This document shows positions 43,363 to 50,558 of a stretch of DNA of 64,000 nt, piece by piece. Source of the stretch: Lawsonibacter faecis (lineage in GTDB: Bacteria > Bacillota > Clostridia > Oscillospirales > Oscillospiraceae); NCBI RefSeq assembly GCF_014287675.1, contig NZ_JACOPQ010000002.1, forward strand, positions 413,609-477,608, written 5' to 3'. Both the position numbers and the translations under genes were made by a program. The notes under the pieces were generated by a model that saw only the letters and a program-made list of their open reading frames with translations, was not told the DNA's origin and made no database searches. The first letter of the stretch is position 1; each line of letters opens with the position of its first letter.

Positions 43363-43680
43363 ATGTCAGTTGCAATAATCAGAGATGAGAGACCCGGCGA
43401 AGAGGGTTCACTTGAAATTCCGGTTGCATTTCAGCGGGTTTATAGGCAGTATTGGAAGCCTGCGGTTGAGGAACTGGGCCTTCAATGCTTTCTGGTGCCC
43501 ACGGGTTTCGGCAAGGATAAGCTGGAGCAGGCACTGCGGGAGCTGGGGCTGATGAGGGAATGGACGAAGAAGAACGTCACGGGGTCTGATCAGGAGTATA
43601 TCCTGATGCGCATCGAGGGGCTGGAGAAGGGGCTCCCCGAGGCGTTTGACCGGGAGGATACCATCCTCTACGTCGGTTAG
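43363..43680 (+). CDS. putative immunity protein, copy 1
   Basis: 105 aa, starting 1 bp after the 752-aa gene, site GGAGGAA. Acidic/amphipathic, no signal or membrane segment. Close paralogue of the next two genes (shared motifs AFQ, KYW/QYWxPA, GFGKDKL, LGLMREWT and the C-terminus EAFDREDTILYVG). As the gene directly after a toxin-like tip, a neutralising role is likely by analogy with polymorphic-toxin loci; the family is not recognised. Confidence 0.6.
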   Translation: MSVAIIRDERPGEEGSLEIPVAFQRVYRQYWKPAVEELGLQCFLVPTGFGKDKLEQALRELGLMREWTKKNVTGSDQEYILMRIEGLEKGLPEAFDREDTILYVG

Positions 43681-43811
43681 ACGAGCGGGAAGGTAAACGT
43701 TTGGGGAAGCCCTTCGCCCCTGCCCTGCGGGAGGCCGTGCAGGCGGCCATGGACAGATTAAGCCAGGAATTTCCTGAGTATGAGTTTTACGCAGTTTTGG
43801 AGGGGGATAAG
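43681..43811 (+). pseudogene. orphan copy of the toxin 3' end, unit 2
   Basis: 131 bp resembling the last coding segment of the 752-aa gene: it still reads ALREAVQAAMDRLSQEFPEYEFYAVL. The upstream part of the toxin tip is missing. In this copy the frame runs without a stop into the following 105-aa gene, so a fused protein from TTG 43701 is possible. Confidence 0.65.
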
Positions 43812-44129
43812 ATGTCAGTTTCAGTGAGTAGAGATGAAAGACCCGGAGAAGATTTCGGCCTTGAGATATTTGTTGCGTTTCAGAGCATATATAACCAGTA
43901 TTGGGAGCCGGCGATTGAGGAATTAGGTATCAGGTGCTTTATTGCGCCGACCTGCTTCGGCAAGGATAAGCTGAAGCAGGCGCTGCGGGAGCTGGGGCTG
44001 ATGAGGGAATGGACGAACAGGAATGTCACGGGAAAGGACCGGGACGAGATCCTGATGCGCATCGAGGGGCTGGAGAAGGGGCTCCCCGAGGCGTTTGACC
44101 GGGAGGACACCATCCTCTACGTCGGTTAG
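43812..44129 (+). CDS. putative immunity protein, copy 2
   Basis: 105 aa, exactly 449 bp after copy 1. Ribosome site GGAGGGGGAT. It differs from copy 1 mainly in the first 50 residues (SVSVSRDERPGEDFGLEIF, IYNQYWEPAIEELGIRCFIAPTCFG), while the C-terminal 50 residues are nearly identical. The pattern of a conserved end and a varied middle fits a specificity-diversified immunity array. Confidence 0.6.
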   Translation: MSVSVSRDERPGEDFGLEIFVAFQSIYNQYWEPAIEELGIRCFIAPTCFGKDKLKQALRELGLMREWTNRNVTGKDRDEILMRIEGLEKGLPEAFDREDTILYVG

Positions 44130-44260
44130 ACGAGCGGGAAGGTAAACGTTTGGGGAAGCCCTCCGCCCCTGCCCTGCGGGAGGCCTTCATGCTGAGATGG
44201 ATCAGTTGAGCGAGTTGTTCCCGGATTATGAGTTTTACGCAGTTTTTGGAGGGGGATAAG
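44130..44260 (+). pseudogene. orphan copy of the toxin 3' end, unit 3
   Basis: 131 bp again similar to the end of the 752-aa gene, including the DYEFYAVFGGG ending with a stop in the toxin frame, but a one-base deletion near 44188 breaks the frame upstream. It is a remnant, not a gene. Confidence 0.65.
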
Positions 44261-44578
44261 ATGTCAGTTTCAGTGAGTAGAGATGAAAGACCCGGAGAAG
44301 ATTTCGGCCTTGAGATATTTGTTGCATTTCAAAGTATATACAGAAAGTATTGGAAGCCTGCGGCTGAGGAACTGGGCCTTCGATGCTTTCTGGTGCCCAC
44401 GGGTTTCGGCAAGGACAAGCTGGAGCAAGCGCTGCGGGAGCTGGGGCTGATGAGGGAATGGACGAACAGGAATGTCACGGGAAAGGACCGGGACGAGATC
44501 CTGATGCGCATCGAAGTGCTGGAGAAGGGGCTCCCCGAGGCGTTTGACCGGGAGGACACCATCCTCTACGTCGGTTAG
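44261..44578 (+). CDS. putative immunity protein, copy 3
   Basis: 105 aa, exactly 449 bp after copy 2, site GGAGGGGGAT. It is a mosaic: the first 30 residues match copy 2 (SVSVSRDERPGEDFGLEIF) and the middle matches copy 1 (YWKPAAEELGLRCFLVPTGFG), suggesting recombination between units. Same predicted role as the other copies. Confidence 0.6.
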   Translation: MSVSVSRDERPGEDFGLEIFVAFQSIYRKYWKPAAEELGLRCFLVPTGFGKDKLEQALRELGLMREWTNRNVTGKDRDEILMRIEVLEKGLPEAFDREDTILYVG

Positions 44579-44598
44579 ACAGGGGAGAGGGGAACCCT

Positions 44599-44621
44599 AT
44601 CAGCCGCCCGCGGCGGCTGAT
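44599..44621. other. short inverted repeat after the immunity array
   Basis: ATCAGCCGCC-CGC-GGCGGCTGAT, a perfect 10-bp stem. No T run follows, so it may be a processing or attenuation hairpin. Confidence 0.5.
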
Positions 44622-44672
44622 AGACCGGCTTTACTACGACAATTTGTACGAGAACGCTGAAAGCAAGAGCCC

Positions 44673-44721
44673 GAGAGGCCGCCGGCACCGTGAGGTGCCG
44701 GCGGCCTCTCTTTTCTTTTTT
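44673..44721 (+). terminator. strong terminator between immunity array and scaffold gene
   Basis: GAGAGGCCGCCGGCACC and its complement form a 17-bp perfect stem around GTGA, followed by TTTTCTTTTTT. It separates the toxin/immunity unit from the structural genes, so the toxin unit forms its own transcript end within the phage module. Confidence 0.9.
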
Positions 44722-44789
44722 CCCGGGCCGGAAGACCATCCGGGCCCGGAGAACAAATTGCCCGACCAGAGGCAGAAGGAGCAGAGAAT

Positions 44790-45491
44790 ATGGAACTGGA
44801 AGCAATGGACACCGAGCAGGCCGTCCAGGCGGAGACCACCGCCGGGGCGGCGGAGGACTTGAGCGCGGCCTGGGAGGCGGCGGACCAGCCGCCCGTCCGG
44901 GAGCCGCAGGAGGAGCCGGAGCCTGCCCCGGCCCCGGCCCCGGCTCCGGAGGGGTTGGAGCTGAAGTACATGGGCGAGGTGCGGCAGGTGCCCCGGGAGG
45001 AGGCCGTGACCCTGGCCCAGAAGGGGATGGACTACGACCGCATCCGCGCGGAGCGGGACGAGCTGCGGGGGTTCCGCGCCCAGGCCGCCCCGGCCCTGGA
45101 GCTGATGGAGGGGATGGCCCGGCGCTCGGGTATGAGCACGGAGGCGTTTCTGGAGCGGTGCCGGGAGACGGCGCTCCCCGGCGGGACTCAGAGCGGGGAC
45201 TGGGAGGAGCGAATGCGCTCCGAGGCGCTGGACCGGGATATGCGGGATTTTGTATCCGACTACCCGGACGTGAAGGCGGAGGACATCCCCAAGGAGGTCT
45301 GGGAGATGGTGGCCGGGGGAAAGAGCCTGACCGGCGCCTACCAGCTCCACCGCATCCGCACGCTGGAGTCCCGGCTCGCCGCCGGGGAACAGGACCGGCG
45401 CAGCCGCCGGACGGCTATGGGCAGCATGGCCCAGAGCGCCCCCGGCGACAGCGGCGACCTCATCTCGCGGTGGTGGAATGAGGGGGAGTAG
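44790..45491 (+). CDS. phage scaffold-like protein
   Basis: 233 aa, site GAAGGAG. Acidic, highly helical protein with a Pro/Ala/Glu-rich stretch (PAPAPAPAP near residue 48), and a C-terminal basic segment before WWNEGE. Size, charge pattern and neighbourhood fit head scaffolding proteins. No capsid gene follows it in this module. The assignment is from context and composition, not from a specific motif. Confidence 0.55.
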   Translation: MELEAMDTEQAVQAETTAGAAEDLSAAWEAADQPPVREPQEEPEPAPAPAPAPEGLELKYMGEVRQVPREEAVTLAQKGMDYDRIRAERDELRGFRAQAAPALELMEGMARRSGMSTEAFLERCRETALPGGTQSGDWEERMRSEALDRDMRDFVSDYPDVKAEDIPKEVWEMVAGGKSLTGAYQLHRIRTLESRLAAGEQDRRSRRTAMGSMAQSAPGDSGDLISRWWNEGE

Positions 45492-45935
45492 GAAGCGCGA
45501 GCGCAGGCGCATAGGGGGGATAAGACGTCATGGAGCCGAAAAAACAGGTTGGGCGACTCACGCAAGCCCAACGGCATTTTTCGCGCAATGGCGGCTTATC
45601 ACCCCGGCCATGCGCCCAACGCGAGCGTGACAAGGAGAAGCGCTGAGCGCCCGTGAGCAGGGGACTAAGCGGGGAGCGGAGCGAAAAGCCGCAGGGCGGC
45701 GGCCCACGGAAGCCGCTCGGAGGGTTTTTGCGCAGTCGTACGGCTTAGGACCCGTCGCGGAGGGTGCGAGGCGTGACAAGGAGAATCGCCGAGCGCCCGT
45801 GAGCAGGGGACTAAGCGGGGAGCGGAGCGAAAAGCCGGAAAAGCCCCCTCCGCAAGGCGGCCCCGAAAGGGGCGGGCGGGTCAAGGAGGCACACACGTAA
45901 GGGGAGAACGAAGTGAGGAGAAAGGAGTTTAAACG
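45492..45935. repeat. hairpin-repeat block B (444 bp, no gene)
   Basis: Contains hairpin Y3 (45506-45616, closed by GGCGCAT/ATGCGCC with inner GGATAAG/CTTATC and GTTGGGC/GCCCAAC), unit X (45638-45780, full length) and a short X (45783-45838). Same linker sequence as block A. No gene is supported. Confidence 0.85.
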
Positions 45936-46151
45936 ATGCTGATTGCTGGGATGGTGCTCTCGGCGCTGGCGCTGGGAGTGGGGGCGGCGGCGCTGGCGCT
46001 GGCGCTCCTGGTGTGGAGCGGCGAGCGGCGCAGACTGCCGCCTGAGGAGGCCCGGGAGGAGGGCCGGCGGAAACGGGACGATGAGCGGATGCGGGAGGGC
46101 ATCGCAAACCTTATGGCCTACCAGGTGGGAAGCAGGGAGGCGGAGGACTGA
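45936..46151 (+). CDS. small membrane protein of the phage module
   Basis: 71 aa, site AAAGGAG. One membrane segment at about 3-27 (Ala/Leu-rich), followed by a charged Arg/Glu cytoplasmic tail. Its stop overlaps the portal start (TGATG). No family recognised. Confidence 0.65.
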   Translation: MLIAGMVLSALALGVGAAALALALLVWSGERRRLPPEEAREEGRRKRDDERMREGIANLMAYQVGSREAED

Positions 46152-47719
46152 TGGAGAAGGACGTCACGCCCGAGCGCGTCTGGGCGGAATACGAGAAGGG
46201 GGTGGCCTTCAACCACTCCATCGACCTGTACGAGACGGTGCGCAGCAACGAGAATTTTTTCATCGGCAAGCAGTGGGAGGGGGTCCAGTCCAACGGACTG
46301 CCCACGCCGGTATTCAACTTTATCCGGCGGATCGTGCTCTTCCTGGTGGCGTCCACCGCCACCGACAACCTGAAAATCAACGCCTCCCCCATGGCGGCGG
46401 GGGTCGGCCTGGAAGATGCCTGCCGGGCGGTGAACGCCCAGCTGGAGGCCCTCTACGAGGAGAACAAGCTGGGGCGGCTGACCCGGGAGTTCATGCGCAA
46501 CGCGGCGGTGGACGGGGACGCCTGCCTCTACGCCTGGTACGACCCCGACCACGAGACGGGCCAGCCCCGGCGGGGCGGCATCCGCACCGAGGTGGTGGAG
46601 AACACCCGGGTGCTCTTTGGGAACCCCAACTCCAGAGACGTACAGAGCCAGCCCTATCTGCTCCTGCCGCGCAGGGAGCGGCTGGAGGCGGTGAAGCGCC
46701 GCTGCGCCGAGTACGGCGGGGACGGCGGGGCCATCCGGCCGGACGGCGGGGAGGAGCATTTGGGCTTCCGGCAGGGGGAGGACGGCAAGTGCACCACGGT
46801 GCTGCGGCTGTGGAAGGTCCGGGAGGAGGACGGGCGGGAGTGCGTCTGGGCCATGGAGTGCGCCAGGGACGGCGTAATCCGGCCCGCCTGGCCCACGATG
46901 CAGCGGCTCTACCCCGTGGTGTGGCTGCCCTGGGACTACGTGCAGGACTGCTACCACGGCGCGGCGGCGGTGACGGGGCTGATTCCAAACCAGATTTTCG
47001 TCAACAAGCTCTTCGCCATGACCATGATCTCCCTCATGACCACGGCCTACCCCAAGGTGGTCTACGACAGGACCAGGGTGGCCAAATGGGACTCCCGGGT
47101 GGGGGCGGCCATCGGCGTCAACGGCGGGGACATGAACAGCGTGGCTCGGACCCTGGACGGCGCCACCATCTCCCCCCAGGTCCACCAGTTCATCGAGCTG
47201 GCGGTGCAGTTCACCAAGGAGTTCTCCGGCGCCACCGACGCGGCGCTGGGCAGCGTCCGGCCGGACAACACCAGCGCCATCATCGCGCTGCAGAAGGCCT
47301 CCTCGGTGCCCCTGGAGCTGGTAAAGCAGAATTTTTTCCAGTGCCTGGAGGACCTGGCCCATATCTGGCTGGACCTGATGCGCCTGCACTACGGCGTGCG
47401 CCGGGTCCCCGCCTCCGGCGGGGAGGGGGAGCGGCCCTTCGACTTCGGCGCGCTGGACGCGCTGAACCTGTCGGTGAAGCTGGACGTGGGCGGCAGCGCC
47501 TACTGGAGCGAGATTGCGCAGATCAACACCCTGGACAACCTGCTGACCCAGGGGAAAATCAACATCATCGACTACCTGGAGCGCATCCCCAACGGGTACA
47601 TCTCCGACCAGCAGAAGCTCATCGAGACCCTGCGGGAGCGGGAGGGGGGCGGCGCGTCCGCAGCCGCCGGGGGCGCCGAGCTTGGATTTCCCGGCGTGAT
47701 GCCTTTTTCCGCGGTGTAG
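46151..47719 (+). CDS. phage portal protein
   Basis: 522 aa, start overlapping the preceding stop. Features of portal proteins of the P22/SPP1-like superfamily: N-terminal NENFFIGKQWEGV, PVFNFIRRIVLFLVAS, central PNQIFVNKLFAM and the long helical region SVRPDNTSAIIALQKASSVPLELVKQNFF, ending in a Gly/Ala-rich tail. It forms the dodecameric DNA channel of the capsid vertex and binds the terminase. It stands last in the module, far from terL, an unusual order. Confidence 0.88.
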   Translation: MEKDVTPERVWAEYEKGVAFNHSIDLYETVRSNENFFIGKQWEGVQSNGLPTPVFNFIRRIVLFLVASTATDNLKINASPMAAGVGLEDACRAVNAQLEALYEENKLGRLTREFMRNAAVDGDACLYAWYDPDHETGQPRRGGIRTEVVENTRVLFGNPNSRDVQSQPYLLLPRRERLEAVKRRCAEYGGDGGAIRPDGGEEHLGFRQGEDGKCTTVLRLWKVREEDGRECVWAMECARDGVIRPAWPTMQRLYPVVWLPWDYVQDCYHGAAAVTGLIPNQIFVNKLFAMTMISLMTTAYPKVVYDRTRVAKWDSRVGAAIGVNGGDMNSVARTLDGATISPQVHQFIELAVQFTKEFSGATDAALGSVRPDNTSAIIALQKASSVPLELVKQNFFQCLEDLAHIWLDLMRLHYGVRRVPASGGEGERPFDFGALDALNLSVKLDVGGSAYWSEIAQINTLDNLLTQGKINIIDYLERIPNGYISDQQKLIETLREREGGGASAAAGGAELGFPGVMPFSAV

Positions 47720-48007
47720 GAAGCGCGAGCGTAGGCGCATAGGGGAGCCTGGACCAGAGCGACGGGGAAAGCCGGAAAAGGCCGGACCCCGCGAGGCGTT
47801 GTCCGGGTTTGCCCGGAGTCGTCGGGAAGGCGACCCGGCCATGCGCCCAACGCGAGCGTGACAAGGAGAAGCTCCGAGCGCCCGTGAGCAGGGGACTAAG
47901 CGGGGTGCGGAGCGAAAAGCCGCAGGGCGGTCCCTCCGGCTCCGCCGACGCCCCGCCGAATTTTTCAATCACGCCCCATATTACGGTCTGAAAAGGAGGA
48001 GTTTCAG
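47720..48007. repeat. hairpin-repeat block C (288 bp, no gene)
   Basis: Hairpin Y2' (47734-47847, GGCGCAT/ATGCGCC) followed by short X (47868-47930). The last 70 bp lead into the ribosome site AAAAGGAGG of the ferredoxin gene. This block closes the phage module. Confidence 0.85.
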
Positions 48008-48229
48008 TTGGAAAAGCTGGTCATCCGGCACGAGGACTGGTGCAAGAACTGCGAGTTCTGCATCCGCAGCTGCCCCAAGGGGGCGCTCTCGGCGGCCGAG
48101 AACCGAATCAACGCCAAGGGCTATCCCCCCGTCCAGGTGGACTATGAGAAATGCATCGCCTGCGGCGTATGCTTCAACGTCTGTCCCGACTATGTATTTG
48201 AGATTGCGGAGGTGAGCGGCAATGGCTAG
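48008..48229 (+). CDS. korD: 2-oxoacid:ferredoxin oxidoreductase, delta (ferredoxin) subunit
   Basis: 73 aa from TTG 48008, seven bases after AAAAGGAGG. Two [4Fe-4S] motifs: CKNCEFCIRSCP and CIACGVCFNVCP. It passes electrons from the catalytic subunits to ferredoxin. It overlaps the alpha-subunit gene by 8 bp. Whether the complex prefers 2-oxoglutarate or branched-chain 2-oxoacids cannot be told from sequence. Confidence 0.9.
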   Translation: MEKLVIRHEDWCKNCEFCIRSCPKGALSAAENRINAKGYPPVQVDYEKCIACGVCFNVCPDYVFEIAEVSGNG

Positions 48230-49280
48230 GCAGCTTATGAAAGGCAACGAGGCCGTGGCCGAGGCCGCCGTCCGGGCGGGCTGCCGCTTCTTCGCAGGCT
48301 ACCCCATCACCCCCCAGAGCGAGGTGCTGGAGTACCTCTCCAAGCGGATGGGCGAGGTCGGCGGCACCTTCCTCCAGAGCGAGTCCGAGCTGGCGGGCAT
48401 CTCCATGATCTACGGCGCGGCGGCCTGCGGCTTCCGGGCGTTCACCAGCTCCTCCGGTCCGGGATACAGCCTGATGCAGGAGGGCATCTCCTACATCGCC
48501 AGCGCGGAGCTGCCCTGCCTGCTGCTGGACGTACAGCGCTACGGCTCCGGACTGGGCGATATCTTCATCGGTCAGAGCGACTACTGGCAGTGCGTCAAAA
48601 ACGGCGGCCACGGCGACTACCGCTCCATCGTCTATGCCCCCAACTCCGTCCAGGAGATCGCCGACCTGGCCGTCCTGGGCTTTGAGAAGGCGGAGGAGTA
48701 CCGCAACCCGGTCACCCTTCTCTCCGACGCGTCCATCAGCCAGATGATGGAGCCGGTGGAGCTGCCGGAGATGCGCGAGCACGACCCCGACCAGTTTGAC
48801 TGGGCCCTGAAGGGCAAGGGAACCGGCGAATCCAAGCGGCATACCTCCGTGATGTACTACATGTCCGACTATGATACATACATTCAAAGCAAATACAGAG
48901 AGATTGAGGGGAAGGAGCAGCGCTGGGAGAGCTTCCAGACCGAGGACGCCGAGCTGGTGCTGGTGGCCTACGGCATCTCCTCCCGCATCTGCGCCGAGGC
49001 CGTGGCCCTCTCCCGGGCCAGGGGCCGCAGGGTGGGCCTCATCCGGCCCATCAGCCTGTACCCCTTCCCCGTCAAGGCCTTTGAGCCGCTCCCCTGTGTG
49101 AAGGCCTATCTCACCGTGGAGATGAGCAAGCTGGCTCAGATGGCCGAGGACGTGGCCCTGGCCAGCGGCATGAAGCACCCCATCTACACCAAGACCGGCG
49201 GCACCGCCCTCTACGACTCCGCGGAGGTCTGCGGCGAGATTGAGGCCGTGCTCTCCGGCGAAGCAAAGGAGGCGTTCTGA
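48222..49280 (+). CDS. korA: 2-oxoacid:ferredoxin oxidoreductase, alpha subunit
   Basis: 352 aa. Opens LMKGNEAVAEAAVRAGCRFFAGYPITPQSEV, the signature of the alpha subunit (pyrimidine-binding region). The later part has the transketolase C-like segment LVLVAYGISSRI and ends in the subunit-contact region. Together with the beta subunit it decarboxylates a 2-oxoacid to acyl-CoA, reducing ferredoxin. It needs thiamine diphosphate held by the beta subunit encoded next. Confidence 0.92.
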   Translation: MARQLMKGNEAVAEAAVRAGCRFFAGYPITPQSEVLEYLSKRMGEVGGTFLQSESELAGISMIYGAAACGFRAFTSSSGPGYSLMQEGISYIASAELPCLLLDVQRYGSGLGDIFIGQSDYWQCVKNGGHGDYRSIVYAPNSVQEIADLAVLGFEKAEEYRNPVTLLSDASISQMMEPVELPEMREHDPDQFDWALKGKGTGESKRHTSVMYYMSDYDTYIQSKYREIEGKEQRWESFQTEDAELVLVAYGISSRICAEAVALSRARGRRVGLIRPISLYPFPVKAFEPLPCVKAYLTVEMSKLAQMAEDVALASGMKHPIYTKTGGTALYDSAEVCGEIEAVLSGEAKEAF

Positions 49281-49281
49281 G

Positions 49282-50013
49282 ATGCTCAAGACCATTCCAA
49301 AGGCCTGCTTTATCGACAATAAGTACTGCCCCGGCTGCGGCCACGGCATCGCCAACCGTCTGGTGGCCGAGGTGCTGGAGGAGATGGGCCGGGACGGGGA
49401 CGCCCTGGCCGCCATCGCCGTGGGCTGCGCCTCCCTCATGCCGGACACCTTCGGCATCGACTGCGTCCAGGCCCAGCACGGCCGGGCCGCCGCCGTGGCG
49501 GTGGGCATGAAGCGCTGCCGCCCCGACAAGCTGGTCTTCACCTACCAGGGCGATGGGGACGCCCTGGCCATCGGCTTCTCCGAGACCATGTACGCCGCCG
49601 TCCGGCACGAGAACATCACCGTCATCTTCGTCAACAACGGCAACTTCGGCATGACCGGCGGCCAGATGGCCCCCACCACGCTGGAGGGCCAGAGGACCAC
49701 CACCTCCCCCCGGGGCCGGGATGTGCGCACCACCGGCGACCCCATGAACATCATGGAGCTTTTAAAGCCCCTGGACCCCGCCTACCTGGCCCGTGGGTCC
49801 ATGACCTCCAACGCTGAGATTCTCAAGACCAAGAAGTACATCCGCACCGCCTTCGAGGCACAGGAGAGGGGAGTGGGCTACTCCTTTGTTGAGATTCTCT
49901 CCCCCTGCCCCACCAACTGGGGGCTCTCCGCCATGGACGCCGTTGCGCGCATCAGGGCCGAGGTCGTGCCCGTCTATCCCCTGGGTGAGTTTGTGAAGAA
50001 GGAGGGACTTTGA
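49282..50013 (+). CDS. korB: 2-oxoacid:ferredoxin oxidoreductase, beta subunit
   Basis: 243 aa, start after AAAGGAGG and 1 bp after the alpha-subunit stop. CPGCGHG near residue 14 and the thiamine diphosphate motif region GDGDALAIGFSE with NNGNFGMTGGQ (about 90-130) are typical. It carries the thiamine diphosphate cofactor and the catalytic site of the complex. Confidence 0.93.
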   Translation: MLKTIPKACFIDNKYCPGCGHGIANRLVAEVLEEMGRDGDALAAIAVGCASLMPDTFGIDCVQAQHGRAAAVAVGMKRCRPDKLVFTYQGDGDALAIGFSETMYAAVRHENITVIFVNNGNFGMTGGQMAPTTLEGQRTTTSPRGRDVRTTGDPMNIMELLKPLDPAYLARGSMTSNAEILKTKKYIRTAFEAQERGVGYSFVEILSPCPTNWGLSAMDAVARIRAEVVPVYPLGEFVKKEGL

Positions 50014-50014
50014 G

Positions 50015-50554
50015 ATGGCCGATATGATTTGCGCCGGCTTCGGCGGCCAGGGCGTGCTGACCATGGGCCTTATCCTGGCAAAGATCGCCATGGACGAGGG
50101 CAAAAACGTGACCTGGATTCCCTCCTATGGCTCCGAGATGCGGGGCGGCACCGCCAACTGCAGCGTAAAAATCACCGACGGCATGGTCGCCAGCCCCTTT
50201 ATCAAGCACGCCGACATCGTCATCGCCATGAACCAGCCCTCCCTGGACAAGTTCATGCCCATGCTCCGCCCCGGCGGCACCCTGATGGTAAACACCACCA
50301 TTGTCAAGGACGCGGTCCGCCGGGACGACATCGAGGTCTACGGCGTGGACGCCACCGAGATCGCCCAGCAGGAGCAGAACGCAAGGGGCGCCAACATCGT
50401 CATGCTGGGCGCACTGGCATCCGCCGGGAAACTCCTCACCCATGACGTGATTGAGAAGGGCATCGAGGCCTTCTTCGCCTCCAAGGGCAAGCACAATCCG
50501 AAAAACGCCGCCTGCTACGAGAGGGGCTTCGCCTGCTGTGCGAGGCTGGGGTGA
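50015..50554 (+). CDS. korC: 2-oxoacid:ferredoxin oxidoreductase, gamma subunit
   Basis: 179 aa. Begins ICAGFGGQGVLTMG, the gamma-subunit hallmark, followed by WIPSYGSEMRGGTANCSV. The gamma subunit binds coenzyme A. Gene order delta, alpha, beta, gamma with 1-bp gaps or overlaps shows one operon, ending in an NDP-forming acyl-CoA synthetase 4 bp later. Confidence 0.93.
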   Translation: MADMICAGFGGQGVLTMGLILAKIAMDEGKNVTWIPSYGSEMRGGTANCSVKITDGMVASPFIKHADIVIAMNQPSLDKFMPMLRPGGTLMVNTTIVKDAVRRDDIEVYGVDATEIAQQEQNARGANIVMLGALASAGKLLTHDVIEKGIEAFFASKGKHNPKNAACYERGFACCARLG

Positions 50555-50558
50555 GCCT

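Larger units (their letters stand above)
38338..47719 (+). mobile_element. partial phage packaging module
   Basis: Genes in order: small terminase, Cys-rich protein, large terminase, 752-aa toxin-tipped protein with three 105-aa paralogues, scaffold-like protein, small membrane protein, portal. No major capsid, protease, tail, lysis, replication, repressor or integrase gene is seen before normal metabolic genes resume at 48,008. Reading frames are intact, so this is a trimmed but not degenerate module. Ends are given as the first and last genes; att sites were not found. Confidence 0.75.

Noticed and set aside
40518..48007. CRISPR array
   Set aside because: Repeats are long, irregularly spaced hairpins with no uniform spacers and no cas genes.
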